Source of the DNA: Umezawaea sp049997955
GTDB lineage: Bacteria > Actinomycetota > Actinomycetes > Mycobacteriales > Pseudonocardiaceae
Length of the DNA stretch: 64,000 nucleotides
Direction: 5' to 3'
Assembly (NCBI GenBank): GCA_049997955.1
Contig: JAEBDY010000011.1
Span: 248,001-312,000, forward strand
Shown here: piece after piece, positions 41,600 through 51,355 of the stretch
Numbering within the stretch: the first letter of the stretch is position 1
How the letters are laid out: each line of letters begins with the position of its first letter
Notes under the pieces: generated by a model
The model's input: the letters and a program-made list of their open reading frames with translations, nothing else
What the model was told of the DNA's origin: nothing
Databases searched by the model: none
Program-made: the position numbers and the translations under genes

Positions 41600-41808
41600 C
41601 CAAGGGACGCAGGCGGCCGCGCGGTGGGCGTCAGCCCTCGTTCGTTGAAGGCGTGGATCACGTCGCGGACGGTGTCCTCGTGCGCGGCGAGCAGCCGGGC
41701 GATCGAGGACACCGATGTCCCTGACTCCGAAGCCATGACGATACGTCGCCCGACGCCCCGGCTTGCCCGGCGTGTCGTGAAGCCGGTGAACGTTCGTGGC
41801 CAACGCAT
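41600..41808 (-). mobile_element. IS630-family transposase N-terminal remnant
   Basis: The minus strand encodes RRIVMASESGTSVSSIARLL and AAHEDTVRDVIHAFNERGL, the characteristic HTH region of IS630-type transposases. No DDE catalytic domain follows, so only a fragment survives. The 208 bases up to the next gene show nothing further. Confidence 0.65.
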
Positions 41809-42016
41809 TGGCGAAAGAATGGATGTGCCCAGCGTGTCCGTCGTGCGGTCGCGCTCTGAGTGGCGTGCCCCCGCACCGTGACAGGTCTAGCAGAACCAGC
41901 CGTTCTGGACCCAGCCGTCCCGAAGGTTCCACCGGCGTTCCCGAAGTCACCTCCCGTGCGGACCCGTCGTGGCGGGTACGCACGGGAGGTTCATTCCCGA
42001 TGCAGAGGAGGTCGTG

Positions 42017-43447
42017 GTGCTCGGAGGCACACGTTTTCTGCTGGCCGCGTTGCTCGTGTCGACAGCCGTGGTGTGGCCCGGTACGGGTAGCGCCGTGGCG
42101 GCTCCCTGGACGTTGACCACGGCGCAGCGGCAGGCGTACCTGCACCACTACGCGCCGCTGATCTTCAAGCGCGGTGACGAGAACAACGGTCAGGAGGGCA
42201 CCGACTGGCTGTCGAACTACGATTTCGACCGCGACGGGAATTTCGCCGACAACCGGGTCGACTGGCGCAACGTCCCCCAGTACGTCGCCGGTGGCAACAC
42301 CGGGTGGCGCATCCGCCCGACGCTCTACACGGCATTGGTCGAGTACACCGAGAACGGGTCGAAGAACCTGGTGCTGCTCTACCACGTGTACAACACGGCC
42401 GACAAGGACCTCAGCGAGATCCACGATTGGGAGCGGATCGAGATCGTCGTGCGCGGTGTCTCCGGCACACCGGGCGCCGCGGGCGAGAACGTCCAGTACG
42501 CCACGATCACGCACCACAAGGACCACGTGATGCGTCGCACGACCGACAGCACGGTGAACTTCATGACGACCGCGACCGGCAAGCACCTGCTGGTGTGGCA
42601 GGCCGACGGCAGCAACGTGGACCTGCCCTCGATCAACACCCACGGCCACGAACTGCGGTTCGCGACGACGGCCTGGAGCACCATCGCGGCGACCATGAAC
42701 ACTGCGAAGAAGGCCGAGGTCGACATCAACAACGGCAGCGAGAAGAACGTGCACTACGTGTTCGTACCGGAAGGCTCCACCGCCGCCGTGTCGACGTGGG
42801 GAGCGCGGCCGATCACTTCCGCGACGGCGTCCGGATTGGCGAGCAGGCTCGACAACGGCACGTCCACCGGGTGGCAGTCGGTCAAGCGCGCGACCTACGA
42901 GTTGCAGGACCTGGCCGACGTCATCCCGACCCACTGGCAGAACGGGAACTGGTCGCTCAACTGGCTGAGCTCGAAGTCCAGTGACGTCCTGCTGGAGTCG
43001 CCGGTCACCTCGGAATCGGGCCAGGTCGAGGTGAGCGCAGGTCTGCAGCGTTTCTACACCGCATCACGCGATAGCGGCGCGTCCGATCTGACCGACGGCC
43101 GCGAGGGCGTCCCGTCGAAAGGGTGGCTGTACGGCTCGTACTCCGGTGAGGAGAACGCGGACGACATCTCGGGCTCGGACGACTTCGGCGGCTACGAGGG
43201 AGTGGGTCTGGACAGCGCTGGACGCAGCCGCGGTGCGGCCAGTGGTGACCATGGTGCCCACAACACCTATTGGCGCCAACACGACTACTTCGTGCACACC
43301 GGCGTGGTCGACACGGCGGACCACCGCGAGTCCGGCTCGTGGCTCACGGGCAACTGGTACATGGCCGCGAACGGCGGCCACGACGGCCGATGGACCCAGC
43401 TCTTCGACGACCGCCCTGAAACGGTCGGGCCAGGATCGCGCGAGTAA
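42017..43447 (+). CDS. Secreted protein with HDWE motif (distantly NPP1/Vps62-like)
   Basis: A 476-residue exported protein. A signal peptide (FLLAALLVSTAVVWPGTG) ends near AVA-APWT. The central part has KDLSEIHDWERIEIVV followed by YATITHHKDHV. The HDWE tetrad recalls the GHRHDWE heptad of necrosis-inducing NLP toxins and related Vps62-type proteins, but overall similarity is unproven. The C-terminus is rich in Asp/Gly (SGEENADDISGSDDFGGYEG). GTG at 42017 has GGAGG five bases upstream. A secreted lectin gene follows 285 bases later on the same strand; no gene is seen in that gap. Confidence 0.7.
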   Translation: MLGGTRFLLAALLVSTAVVWPGTGSAVAAPWTLTTAQRQAYLHHYAPLIFKRGDENNGQEGTDWLSNYDFDRDGNFADNRVDWRNVPQYVAGGNTGWRIRPTLYTALVEYTENGSKNLVLLYHVYNTADKDLSEIHDWERIEIVVRGVSGTPGAAGENVQYATITHHKDHVMRRTTDSTVNFMTTATGKHLLVWQADGSNVDLPSINTHGHELRFATTAWSTIAATMNTAKKAEVDINNGSEKNVHYVFVPEGSTAAVSTWGARPITSATASGLASRLDNGTSTGWQSVKRATYELQDLADVIPTHWQNGNWSLNWLSSKSSDVLLESPVTSESGQVEVSAGLQRFYTASRDSGASDLTDGREGVPSKGWLYGSYSGEENADDISGSDDFGGYEGVGLDSAGRSRGAASGDHGAHNTYWRQHDYFVHTGVVDTADHRESGSWLTGNWYMAANGGHDGRWTQLFDDRPETVGPGSRE

Positions 43448-43732
43448 TCGTCGTGCACCGGCCACGCCACCGGGCGATCCTGCCCGTTTCGCCGACGTCC
43501 CGCACGACATCCGCGAGAACCATCGTCTTCTCCTCGGCGCCGTTGAACGCCAGCGCCGCGCGGCGAGGTCGAACGCGGAGAACTGGAGGCGGCGTTCGGA
43601 GGCCGTGGCCGGGTCCTTCGCGCGCAGCGTGCCCTGCGGCGGCGTTGCGCCGAACAGCGGTTCGCTCCAGGCAGGCGTCACTGCGAGCATCTGACGTCGA
43701 CGTAGGTCATCCGACGCACGAGGGGACGCACG

Positions 43733-44248
43733 GTGAGGCACAGCAGGTGGTCCAGGATGTTGATCGGTGTGGTGGTAGCGGTCGTGAGCGCCGCGACGAC
43801 TACCGCGGCACCCGCATCGGCGCTCGCGTCGACCGAATACCGTTCGATCCAGATGCAGATGTACAACTGGTGCATCGACGTGCGGAACGGGTCGACGGCG
43901 AACAGCGTGCCGCTGTGGACCGCCACGTGCAGCGGTGCGGCGACGCAGAGCTGGACCTACACCCCGGACGCGTCCGGTATCTGGGGTGAGCTGCGCAACA
44001 AGGGCACGAACAGGTGCATGGACATCGTGAAGAGCTCCACCTCCTACGGTGGCAAGGTCCAGCAGTACACGTGCAACGGGACCGGCGCCCAGAAGTTCTC
44101 GTTCGAGAGCAACAACTACCTGCGCAACAAGACCAGCAACATGTGCCTGGTGGTGAACGGCAACACCACGTCCCCGACCGAAATCTTCCAGTGGGGTTGT
44201 GGAACGGTCTACGACACCTGGTGGATCCCGAACCCCGTCACCGCCTGA
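43733..44248 (+). CDS. Secreted ricin-type beta-trefoil lectin
   Basis: A 171-residue exported protein. A signal peptide (MLIGVVVAVVSAATTTAAPA) precedes one ricin-B-type domain with three repeats, visible as YNWCIDVRNGST, TNRCMDIVKSSTS and SNMCLVVNGNT, each followed by a QxW-type core (TQSWTY, AQKFSF, DTWWIP). It should bind carbohydrate. The GTG start has GAGGGGA upstream. Its neighbour is a secreted HDWE protein, so the two might act together outside the cell. Confidence 0.85.
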   Translation: MRHSRWSRMLIGVVVAVVSAATTTAAPASALASTEYRSIQMQMYNWCIDVRNGSTANSVPLWTATCSGAATQSWTYTPDASGIWGELRNKGTNRCMDIVKSSTSYGGKVQQYTCNGTGAQKFSFESNNYLRNKTSNMCLVVNGNTTSPTEIFQWGCGTVYDTWWIPNPVTA

Positions 44249-44354
44249 GAAGGCCTCCGCCGTTGCGGAAGAGACCGCTCGTACCGCCTCGGCCAACGCC
44301 AACCGGTCCCAACTGCCCTCCTCGCAGGCCGGGACGACCCCCGGAGCACGACGA

Positions 44355-45102
44355 TCAGCGCGGCGCGGTGAGCACGACCTTGCCGCGCCGCGGCCCGTCG
44401 GCGACGAGCGCATGCGCCCGGTCCGCCCGCGCGAAGGGGAACACCTCCCGCAGCGGAACGCGGAAGCGGCCCTCCTCGGCGAGGGCGGCCGCGACCGCGA
44501 GGCCGTGGCGTCCGTGCGGCTCGCCGCCGAGGGTGCCGGTCGAGAGCCGCACACCGATCTTCGGGCCGGTGAAGTCGGAGAGGGTCACGACCGACGTGGC
44601 CGACCCGGTGAGCGAGACGAGATCGGGCAGCGATCCCCTCCCCGCGACATCGAGCACGAGGTCGACGTCGCGGACCCGCTCGTCGTAAGCCGCCGGAGCC
44701 GCTCCGAGCCCGGCGATGAAGTCGTGGTTCTCCGCACCACCAGCCTCCTCCCACGACAGCGACGCCGGTTTCGCCGTCCAGAACGCGAGGACGGCGAACT
44801 CGGCGCTCGTCCCGCCGAGCCGCGCGACGTCGACGGCGCCGAACACCTCGTCGCCGACCGCGACCGTCACGTCGGCGCCGACCTCGTCGACGACTCCGGC
44901 GGCGTCGACCCCCGGAACGTGCGGCAGGGCGAGCCGATCACCGAACGACGACCGCCCCGAGCGGACCAGGACGTCCACCGGCGAGACCCCGGCGGCCCCG
45001 AACCCGCACGCGCACCTGCCCCGGCCCCGCGTGCGGCTCGGGCGTCGGGCCGACCGACAGCACCTCCGGGGGACCGAACCGATCGAAACGGACCGCGAAC
45101 AC
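44355..45102 (-). pseudogene. Broken NADP-dependent MDR oxidoreductase (quinone-oxidoreductase type)
   Basis: The start is normal: GTG 45102 behind AGGAGG, reading FAVRFDRFGPPEVLSV and GPGQVRVRV. Near 44990-45010 the homology changes frame to SPVDVLVRSG and continues with PGVDAAGVVDEVGADVTVAVGD. After LSWEEA the sequence jumps to AENHDFIAGLGA, so about 60 residues holding the nucleotide-binding GxGxxG are missing. The end (GRGSLPDLVSLTG, GKVVLTAPR) is intact. A frameshift plus deletion of the cofactor site indicates a dead gene. Confidence 0.75.
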
Positions 45103-46081
45103 GACCACCTCCTGGGCGACTCGAACGCGGTCTGCCGTAGGAACGGACAACTGCGGGCCGCGCTCGCCGACCCGGACTCCCGGCGCGCGCTGAGCAGCGC
45201 AGTTCGCCACTTCGGCGAATCGCAGGTGCGCGACCGCGGCCTGGTGGAGGCGCTGCGCGGATCGCACGCGGCGTTCACCGAGGAGCGGCGGGCGCACGAT
45301 GACGGCATGCTGCGCGAGCACTTGACGGTCCAGGACGCGCGCATCGCCCTGGTGGCCATCGCCTCCAGCCACTTGCCGTCTCCCTGCCGGCGCCGTCGTC
45401 GGGCGAGGAGCAGCCAGCCGTCGTGTTCGGTCGCCTCGCGGAACGGGGCAGGCGGACCTCCAGTGAGGATGGCGCCAATTCCTGCAGCAGCCGGATGATC
45501 GGCGTGGTGTCCACTCGGATGTGGTTCTCGACGTCGGTCCAGGCGCTGCGGGAAACCGACGATCCGGTGTGCCGCAATTGCAGGGCGGCCGTCGACCATC
45601 CGAATACTCGGCGCAGTCGCACGAAGACCGAACTGCAGGACGACGGGAGTGCCCGTGCCAAGTTCTGCGGTCGCGACGTCAACGACCGATCGAGCTTGAT
45701 GATTTCGCTGCCCGAAGCCGCAGCGTGCGACGAACAGCCATGGGCAATTCCCAGGACGTTCCTGTGCGCACGTCGGGTTGGAGACGGTCAGTTTCCGAGC
45801 ACCCTCGACGAGACCGAAAACGCGTTCTTGGGCGACATCGACGGCTTCTGCAACACCGAACGGATTCTAGAAGGATCTCGATCGACTCGGTCCCGGCGAG
45901 TACGAAGCCTCCGGGCCCGCTGCCCGAACTGAAACGCTCACCACTCTGGCGCTACCGAGGGAAATCGGGTAACAACCGACTTGGGTTATCGGGAGAAACT
46001 TACCGCTATCCGTGCCGCAGTTGTTCATCGATGATCTGCCAGTACCCTCGTCGTCACTGCCGGTGGGGAATGAGGACGGCA
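45103..46081. other. 979-bp stretch without an intact gene
   Basis: Protein-like pieces appear in several frames (plus strand: LRAALADPDSRRALSSAVRHF, ARIALVAIASSHL; minus strand: TDVENHIRVDTTPIIRLLQE), but none forms a complete gene with a start. This looks like decayed coding DNA. The last 120 bases are less GC-rich and should hold the promoter of the helicase gene. Confidence 0.5.
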
Positions 46082-49000
46082 ATGACGGAGGCGGATGTGA
46101 CCAGGGCTCGAATCGTCGAGTTCTGGCGTGCGGTCGAGATGTTCAGTCCGCAAAAAGCGGAGAAAGTCGACCGGGAGCGGATGGTCTACGCGGTTCGGTC
46201 CGGAGAGCCGTTGCCGTGGGAACCCGGCCATGAACTCGCTCGGCGCCGACTGCGTCCCAAACAGACCTGGCGCCACGTCATTTACCTGGGGATCTATCCG
46301 TTGGACAGCGTGTTCGACGTGCTGTCGCGGGTGTACGCCACCGATGAGGAGAGCTACGACGAACGTCCGGCGGGCGAGAGCGCGGTCGCCGCGTTCGCGG
46401 TCGACGAGAACGGGCGCGCCGTGCTCGACTCGGAAGTGCTCTCCAGTTGCGCGTGGGCGACCGGTCAGGTGGTCCGGCACGGGCACGACCCCGTCGACTG
46501 GCTGTCCGGGTTCGACAAGGCCGTCACCGCGTTCTCCCAGGAGTGGCGGGACGTCGTCACGGTCGAGGACGTCGGACCGGGTGAGAGCACGTCGCCTGTC
46601 AAGTCCCCGATGCCGTTGCCCCTGGACCACGACCACCTCGTCGCCTGCCTCGAAGCCGCCGTCGACGCCACCGGCACCGGCACCACCCTGCGACCGGGTG
46701 AGATTCGGATCAGCAGCCAGGTCGTGGCCCGTCGCACGGCTACCACGGGCGGCCACGACTTCCTCAACAGCTTCATCGTCGACGACCTGGGCACTGTGGC
46801 CGAGCGGCTCGCTGACGGCGACTTCGGCGCGGCAGTGCGGGACTACCTGTCAGGGGACGACGCGGCCGCCAGGTCACACCGGGTCGACGTCCGTGACGAC
46901 GTCCACGCGGTGCTGGCGGCGACCGCGCCGGATGCCGTGCCCGCGGGCCGGTGGCCCAGCCACCCCGAACACCCCTTGGCACTGAACCAGCAATTGGCCG
47001 TCAGCACCGCGGTGGGCGTGCCCGACCCCGGTGTGGTGGGGGTCAACGGACCGCCGGGCACCGGCAAGACGACGATGCTGCGCGACCTGGTCGCGGCGTT
47101 GATCGTCGAGCGAGCCCGGCGTTTGTCGGCCCTCGCCGATCCGCGCAAAGCGTTCACCGGCACGGAATTGCGGTGGAAGAGCGGGCAGTACACGCGGGTC
47201 GTCAAGCAGTGGAGCTCGGACCTCGTGGGGTTCGAGGTGGTGGTCGCGTCGTCCAACAACGGCGCTGTGCAGAACGTGACCGACGAGATCCCCGCCGCGG
47301 ACGCGATCGACGAGTCCTGGCGCGACCGTGCCACCACCGTCGACTACTTCGCCGAGATCGCGGGCAAGCTGCTCGCCGCCGATGCCGAACCCGACCCCGA
47401 GTCGGAAACCGGTCCGGACGGGCCCCCGGTCGCACCGGCGTGGGCACTGGTCGCCGCGAGGTTGGGCAACAAGGCCAACCGCAACCGGTTCGTCAACGCG
47501 TTCTGGTACGAGACGAGGAAGGACGACGACCCGAAGTCGTGGGACGGGATGCTGTCCGTCCTCAAGGGCTACGAGACCACCACGCCCGAAACCACCTGGC
47601 GGGAGGCGGTGCTGGAGTTCCACGCCGCCCAGTCGCGCGTGGACGCCTTGCGCTCCCGGAGGGATGAGGTCTACCAGGCGCTGATGCGGCATCGCCTGCT
47701 GATCGAGCAGGTCGAGCCCTTGCGGCGGTCGGCCACCGAAGCACGGGAACGCCTCGCGGCCGCAGAAGAGCGGCACACCGCCGCCGTGCTTGTGGAGAGC
47801 AGGAGGAACGAGGAGTTCGCCGCCGCCGAAGCCGCGCACCGCGCGCAGGTCGAACGGATCACGCGCGAGCACCACGCCGTCGTCGAGCAAGCGGTCCAGG
47901 TGTGGCGAGAACAGGTGAACACCCGCTGGCAGGCCCACCTGGAGCACCAGCACGTCCAACCCGGCTTCTGGCCCCGGCTGTGGACACTGGGCCGCATCAC
48001 CAGGCAGTGGAAGACCTACGACGCGTGGCTCGCCCACCAAGTCCGGGAGGCCCAGGCGGCGTTGACCTCGGCACAGCAGACGCCGCCACCGGCGACACCC
48101 CCGCCGCCGAGCACCCCGACCGCGCTGACCGTGGCACGCAACGCGGTGGCATCCGCCCACCGGGAGGTGAGAGCCGCACGGTCTGTTCAGGAGCGGGCAG
48201 AACGCGCGCTCGACGGCTGCGAGACCCGGCTCGCCGTCGCGCGGCGCTTTCTGGAGACGGGTGCGGAGACCTTGGGCGGGTACTTCCCGGATGAACGGTG
48301 GTACCACGACCGTGAACGCCGCGAATCGGCCGCGCTGTGGACGGACCCGGAGTGGAACACCGCTCGCAGCGAGCTGTTCCTGGCCGCGTTGGCCCTGCAC
48401 AAGGCTTTTCTCCAGCACGTGCCGGGGGAGATGCGCCGCAACCTGCAAGCCGCCATGGACCTCGTGTCGGGTGAGGCGCCGTCGGACGTCGCCGAGAACG
48501 CGGCCCTGGAAGCGTGGCGCAGCCTCTTCTTCGTCGTGCCGGTGGTGTCCACGACGTTCGCGTCCTACGCCCGGTTGTTCGGGCACCTGGGACGCGAAGC
48601 CCTCGGGTGGCTGCTGGTCGACGAGGCCGGGCAGGCGACCCCGCAGAACGCCGTCGGAGCGTTGTGGCGCACCCGGCGCGCCGTCGTCGTCGGCGACCCG
48701 TTGCAACTGGAACCGGTGACCACCCTGCCGTTCCGCGCGGAACAGGCGATCAGGACGCAGTTGGGCGTCGACGAGCAGTGGTCGTCGAGCGGGACATCCG
48801 TGCAGCGACTGGCCGACCGCCTGACCCCGCTGGGCACGCTGTTGCCCGACGGTGAGGGGGAGACGTGGGTCGGCGTGCCGCTGACCGTCCACCGGCGCTG
48901 CGACCGGCCGATGTTCGACATCGTGAACACCATCGCCTACGACGGCCTCATGATCGACGGCACCGGGCGGGCAGCGGGGGACCGGTTCGCGGCGAGGTAC

Positions 49001-49432
49001 CCGACTTTGCCCCGATCGAAGTGGATCGACGTCGTGTCGAACACCTCGCAGGGCCACTGGATCCCCCAGGAGGGCGAACGGCTCAACCGCGTTCTGAGCA
49101 CCCTGGCGGAGCTGGACTTCGACATGTCGGAGGTCATGGTGGTCGCCCCGTTCCGCGACATCGCGCGCCGCGTCGCCGCCCACTCCCACCGCTACCCCGG
49201 CCTGGTGGCGGGCACCATCCACACAGCACAGGGCAAGCAGGCCGACGTCGTGGTGCTGGTCCTCGGTGGTGATCCGACCCGTCCCGGCGCACGCCGCTGG
49301 GCGGCGGGCAAGCCGAACCTGCTCAACGTCGCGGTGAGCCGCGCCAAGCGCCGCCTCTACGTCATCGGAAACCGCTCGGCCTGGTCTTCGCAGCGCTACT
49401 TCGACGTGTTGTCCGCGAACCTCCCGACTTGA
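46082..49432 (+). CDS. Large SF1 (UPF1-like) helicase/ATPase with coiled-coil insertion
   Basis: A 1116-residue protein with the helicase motifs of the UPF1/DNA2-type SF1B group: Walker A GPPGTGKTT (K329), Walker B LLVDEAGQA (D847, E848), VVVGDPLQLEPV, GTIHTAQGKQADVVV and LLNVAVSRAKRR. Residues about 530-750, between motifs I and II, form a long charged coiled coil with a proline-rich break. The 300 N-terminal residues have no recognised domain. There is no obvious nuclease domain. ATG 46082 has GAGGA upstream; ATG 46070 is possible. It stands alone beside decayed genes and IS remnants, a setting common for defence genes. Confidence 0.85.
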   Translation: MTEADVTRARIVEFWRAVEMFSPQKAEKVDRERMVYAVRSGEPLPWEPGHELARRRLRPKQTWRHVIYLGIYPLDSVFDVLSRVYATDEESYDERPAGESAVAAFAVDENGRAVLDSEVLSSCAWATGQVVRHGHDPVDWLSGFDKAVTAFSQEWRDVVTVEDVGPGESTSPVKSPMPLPLDHDHLVACLEAAVDATGTGTTLRPGEIRISSQVVARRTATTGGHDFLNSFIVDDLGTVAERLADGDFGAAVRDYLSGDDAAARSHRVDVRDDVHAVLAATAPDAVPAGRWPSHPEHPLALNQQLAVSTAVGVPDPGVVGVNGPPGTGKTTMLRDLVAALIVERARRLSALADPRKAFTGTELRWKSGQYTRVVKQWSSDLVGFEVVVASSNNGAVQNVTDEIPAADAIDESWRDRATTVDYFAEIAGKLLAADAEPDPESETGPDGPPVAPAWALVAARLGNKANRNRFVNAFWYETRKDDDPKSWDGMLSVLKGYETTTPETTWREAVLEFHAAQSRVDALRSRRDEVYQALMRHRLLIEQVEPLRRSATEARERLAAAEERHTAAVLVESRRNEEFAAAEAAHRAQVERITREHHAVVEQAVQVWREQVNTRWQAHLEHQHVQPGFWPRLWTLGRITRQWKTYDAWLAHQVREAQAALTSAQQTPPPATPPPPSTPTALTVARNAVASAHREVRAARSVQERAERALDGCETRLAVARRFLETGAETLGGYFPDERWYHDRERRESAALWTDPEWNTARSELFLAALALHKAFLQHVPGEMRRNLQAAMDLVSGEAPSDVAENAALEAWRSLFFVVPVVSTTFASYARLFGHLGREALGWLLVDEAGQATPQNAVGALWRTRRAVVVGDPLQLEPVTTLPFRAEQAIRTQLGVDEQWSSSGTSVQRLADRLTPLGTLLPDGEGETWVGVPLTVHRRCDRPMFDIVNTIAYDGLMIDGTGRAAGDRFAARYPTLPRSKWIDVVSNTSQGHWIPQEGERLNRVLSTLAELDFDMSEVMVVAPFRDIARRVAAHSHRYPGLVAGTIHTAQGKQADVVVLVLGGDPTRPGARRWAAGKPNLLNVAVSRAKRRLYVIGNRSAWSSQRYFDVLSANLPT

Positions 49433-49700
49433 TCGCTGACCAGCGGATGGGGGCGGCGCCCGGCCGGATTCGATGAGCCCGACGTGAGCGCTGCCGGGAA
49501 CGGAGTGGCCAGAGCACACCGGTCCGGTCCCATCAGCCGCACCCTCTCGAGGTCGAGGCGAGTAGCACGGCGTCGTTCGAGAAGACCTTCCAGATCGTGA
49601 CGCACCGCGAGTTCGAGACCTGGAGTCCCGCACTTGCTGACTCATGACCTCGAACGGCTTGCCTGGTCCGGGTGACCGGGTCGGGTCGCCGGTCCGTCCC

Positions 49701-49736
49701 CCGGGCCCGTCGCCGAACGATCGGCGGCGGGCCCGG
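49701..49736. terminator. Hairpin terminator of the MFS exporter gene
   Basis: A 15-bp stem (CCGGGCCCGTCGCCG with one G-T wobble in its partner) and 6-base loop lies 10 bases past the exporter's stop on the minus strand. The preceding gap from 49433 shows no gene. Confidence 0.7.
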
Positions 49737-49745
49737 AGGAGGACG

Positions 49746-50948
49746 TCAGGCGGTGGTGGCCTGTGCTGGGGTTTGGAGGTCGTCGGTCTGCCCGACGCCC
49801 GTCCGGCCGCGGCCCACCAGCACCGCTGTCCCGCCGACCACCAGGGCGGCGGCGACCAGCGCCGCGCTCACCAGCATCGGCGACCGGAAGCCCAGCCCGG
49901 CGCCGATGGCCAGACCACCGAGCGCGGGCCCGGCCGTGGCGCCGACGTTGAGCGCGGCGGTGGCGAACCCGCCCGCCAGGGTCGGGGCGGTGGACGCGGC
50001 GTAGAAGGCCTGGGCGATGAGCGTCGAACCGACGGCGAAGGAGAGCGTTCCCTGGATGAACATGAACGCGAAGGCCACGAGCGGGTTGCCCGCGGTGACG
50101 GCGAACAGCACCCATCCCGCCGGCAGCACGACCGAGCCGACTCCCAGCAGCCGCATGGGTTTGGTGTCGGCGTACCGGCCGCCGAGGGTCACGCCCGCGA
50201 ACGAGCCGAGGCCGAACAGCAGCAGCGCCACCGGCACCAGGCGTGGGGACATCGCGGCCACGTCGGTGACGACCGGGGCGAGGTAGGTGAACGTGCAGAA
50301 CGTGGCGCCGTTGACCAGAGCGCCGAGGACCAGCACCACCAGCAGGCGTGGGCTGCGCAGGGCACGCAGTTCGTGGCGCGCGCTCGGGGCGTGGGGATCG
50401 GGTGCGGTGGCGGGCACGGCGTACAGGATGGCGATGACCGGTGGCACGGAGAGGACGGCCACGGCCCAGAACGCTGCGCGCCAGCCCCACAGGTCACCGA
50501 CGACCGCGCCGAGGGGAACGCCCGCGACGCAGGCGATGGTCACGCCGCTGAGCAGCACCGAGGTGGCCTTGCCCTTGGCGTTGGGCTCGACCATGCCGGT
50601 GGCGGCGGCCAGGCCGACGGCCAGGAAGCCCGCGTTGGCCAGCGCGGCGAGGACCCTGGTGGCCAGCAGCAGCGGGAAGCTGGTGGTCAGGGCGCCGACC
50701 ACGTGCAGCAGCAGGAAGGCGACCAGGAAGACCAGCAGCGCGGTGCGTCGAGGCCAGCGCAGGCTCACCAGCGCCACCAGCGGCGCGCCGACGATCATGC
50801 CGACGGCGAAGGCCGACGTCAGCGATCCCGCTGCGGGAATGGACACGGTCAGTTCGTTCGCGATGTTCGGCACGAGGCCGGACAACATGAATTCCGAGGT
50901 CCCCTGGGCGAAGACCGCCAGCGCGAGGACGTACACGGCGAAGGGCAT
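49746..50948 (-). CDS. MFS exporter, Cmx/CmrA chloramphenicol-efflux type
   Basis: A 400-residue, twelve-helix DHA1 exporter. The start MPFAVYVLALAVFAQGTSEF and LVPNIANELTVSIPAAG closely match the Cmx/CmrA and AraJ-like group, which confers chloramphenicol or sugar-ester efflux. ATG 50948 has GGAG eight bases upstream; TTG 50954 is less likely. The substrate in this organism is not known. It sits 400 bases downstream of a tandem-HxlR regulator on the same strand. Confidence 0.85.
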   Translation of the reverse strand: MPFAVYVLALAVFAQGTSEFMLSGLVPNIANELTVSIPAAGSLTSAFAVGMIVGAPLVALVSLRWPRRTALLVFLVAFLLLHVVGALTTSFPLLLATRVLAALANAGFLAVGLAAATGMVEPNAKGKATSVLLSGVTIACVAGVPLGAVVGDLWGWRAAFWAVAVLSVPPVIAILYAVPATAPDPHAPSARHELRALRSPRLLVVLVLGALVNGATFCTFTYLAPVVTDVAAMSPRLVPVALLLFGLGSFAGVTLGGRYADTKPMRLLGVGSVVLPAGWVLFAVTAGNPLVAFAFMFIQGTLSFAVGSTLIAQAFYAASTAPTLAGGFATAALNVGATAGPALGGLAIGAGLGFRSPMLVSAALVAAALVVGGTAVLVGRGRTGVGQTDDLQTPAQATTA

Positions 50949-51355
50949 GGACAAGCTCCACGACTGCGTCGAGAGGTGTGCGTTCGAGGGGTGCGCGCCG
51001 CGGCAGCGTGAGGACTGCCGGGCACGGCGCTGTCCGGTGCGGAGACCGGACGTGGGAACGATTCCCGGACGAGGGCGCGAGTCGCCGAAGAACCCCGCAC
51101 TGCTGGTGGGGGCGGTTCACGCGGGAAGACGCGGAACGCACGCGACTGGTGGATGCGCCACCGGGGGAGAGCCGGTGGCTACCTACTGGCTGCCTCGGGG
51201 CTGGACACGTCGAAACCGTACCAGCGCCGTTTCAGACCTGTCCCCGCCTTTCCTCGACACAGCCACCAACTACGCCTTCCGGGAGCCTGGCGGCACGGGT
51301 GACGTGTACCGCCAACGCTCTCATCGAATGTGGGTGCAGCTCGGGGCCTTGGCCG
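50949..51355. other. 407-bp gap with no gene seen
   Basis: Short open frames lack family features. The part next to 50948 must carry the exporter's promoter; no strong palindrome was found. Confidence 0.5.

Noticed and set aside
43448..43732. Minus-strand fragment (LAVTPAWSEPLFGATPPQG..., then another frame) between the two secreted-protein genes
   Set aside because: It switches frame within 60 residues and resembles no family I can name; too weak to call a pseudogene.
46874..49645. 923-residue minus-strand open frame opposite the helicase
   Set aside because: Antisense shadow of the SF1 helicase; no recognisable motifs.
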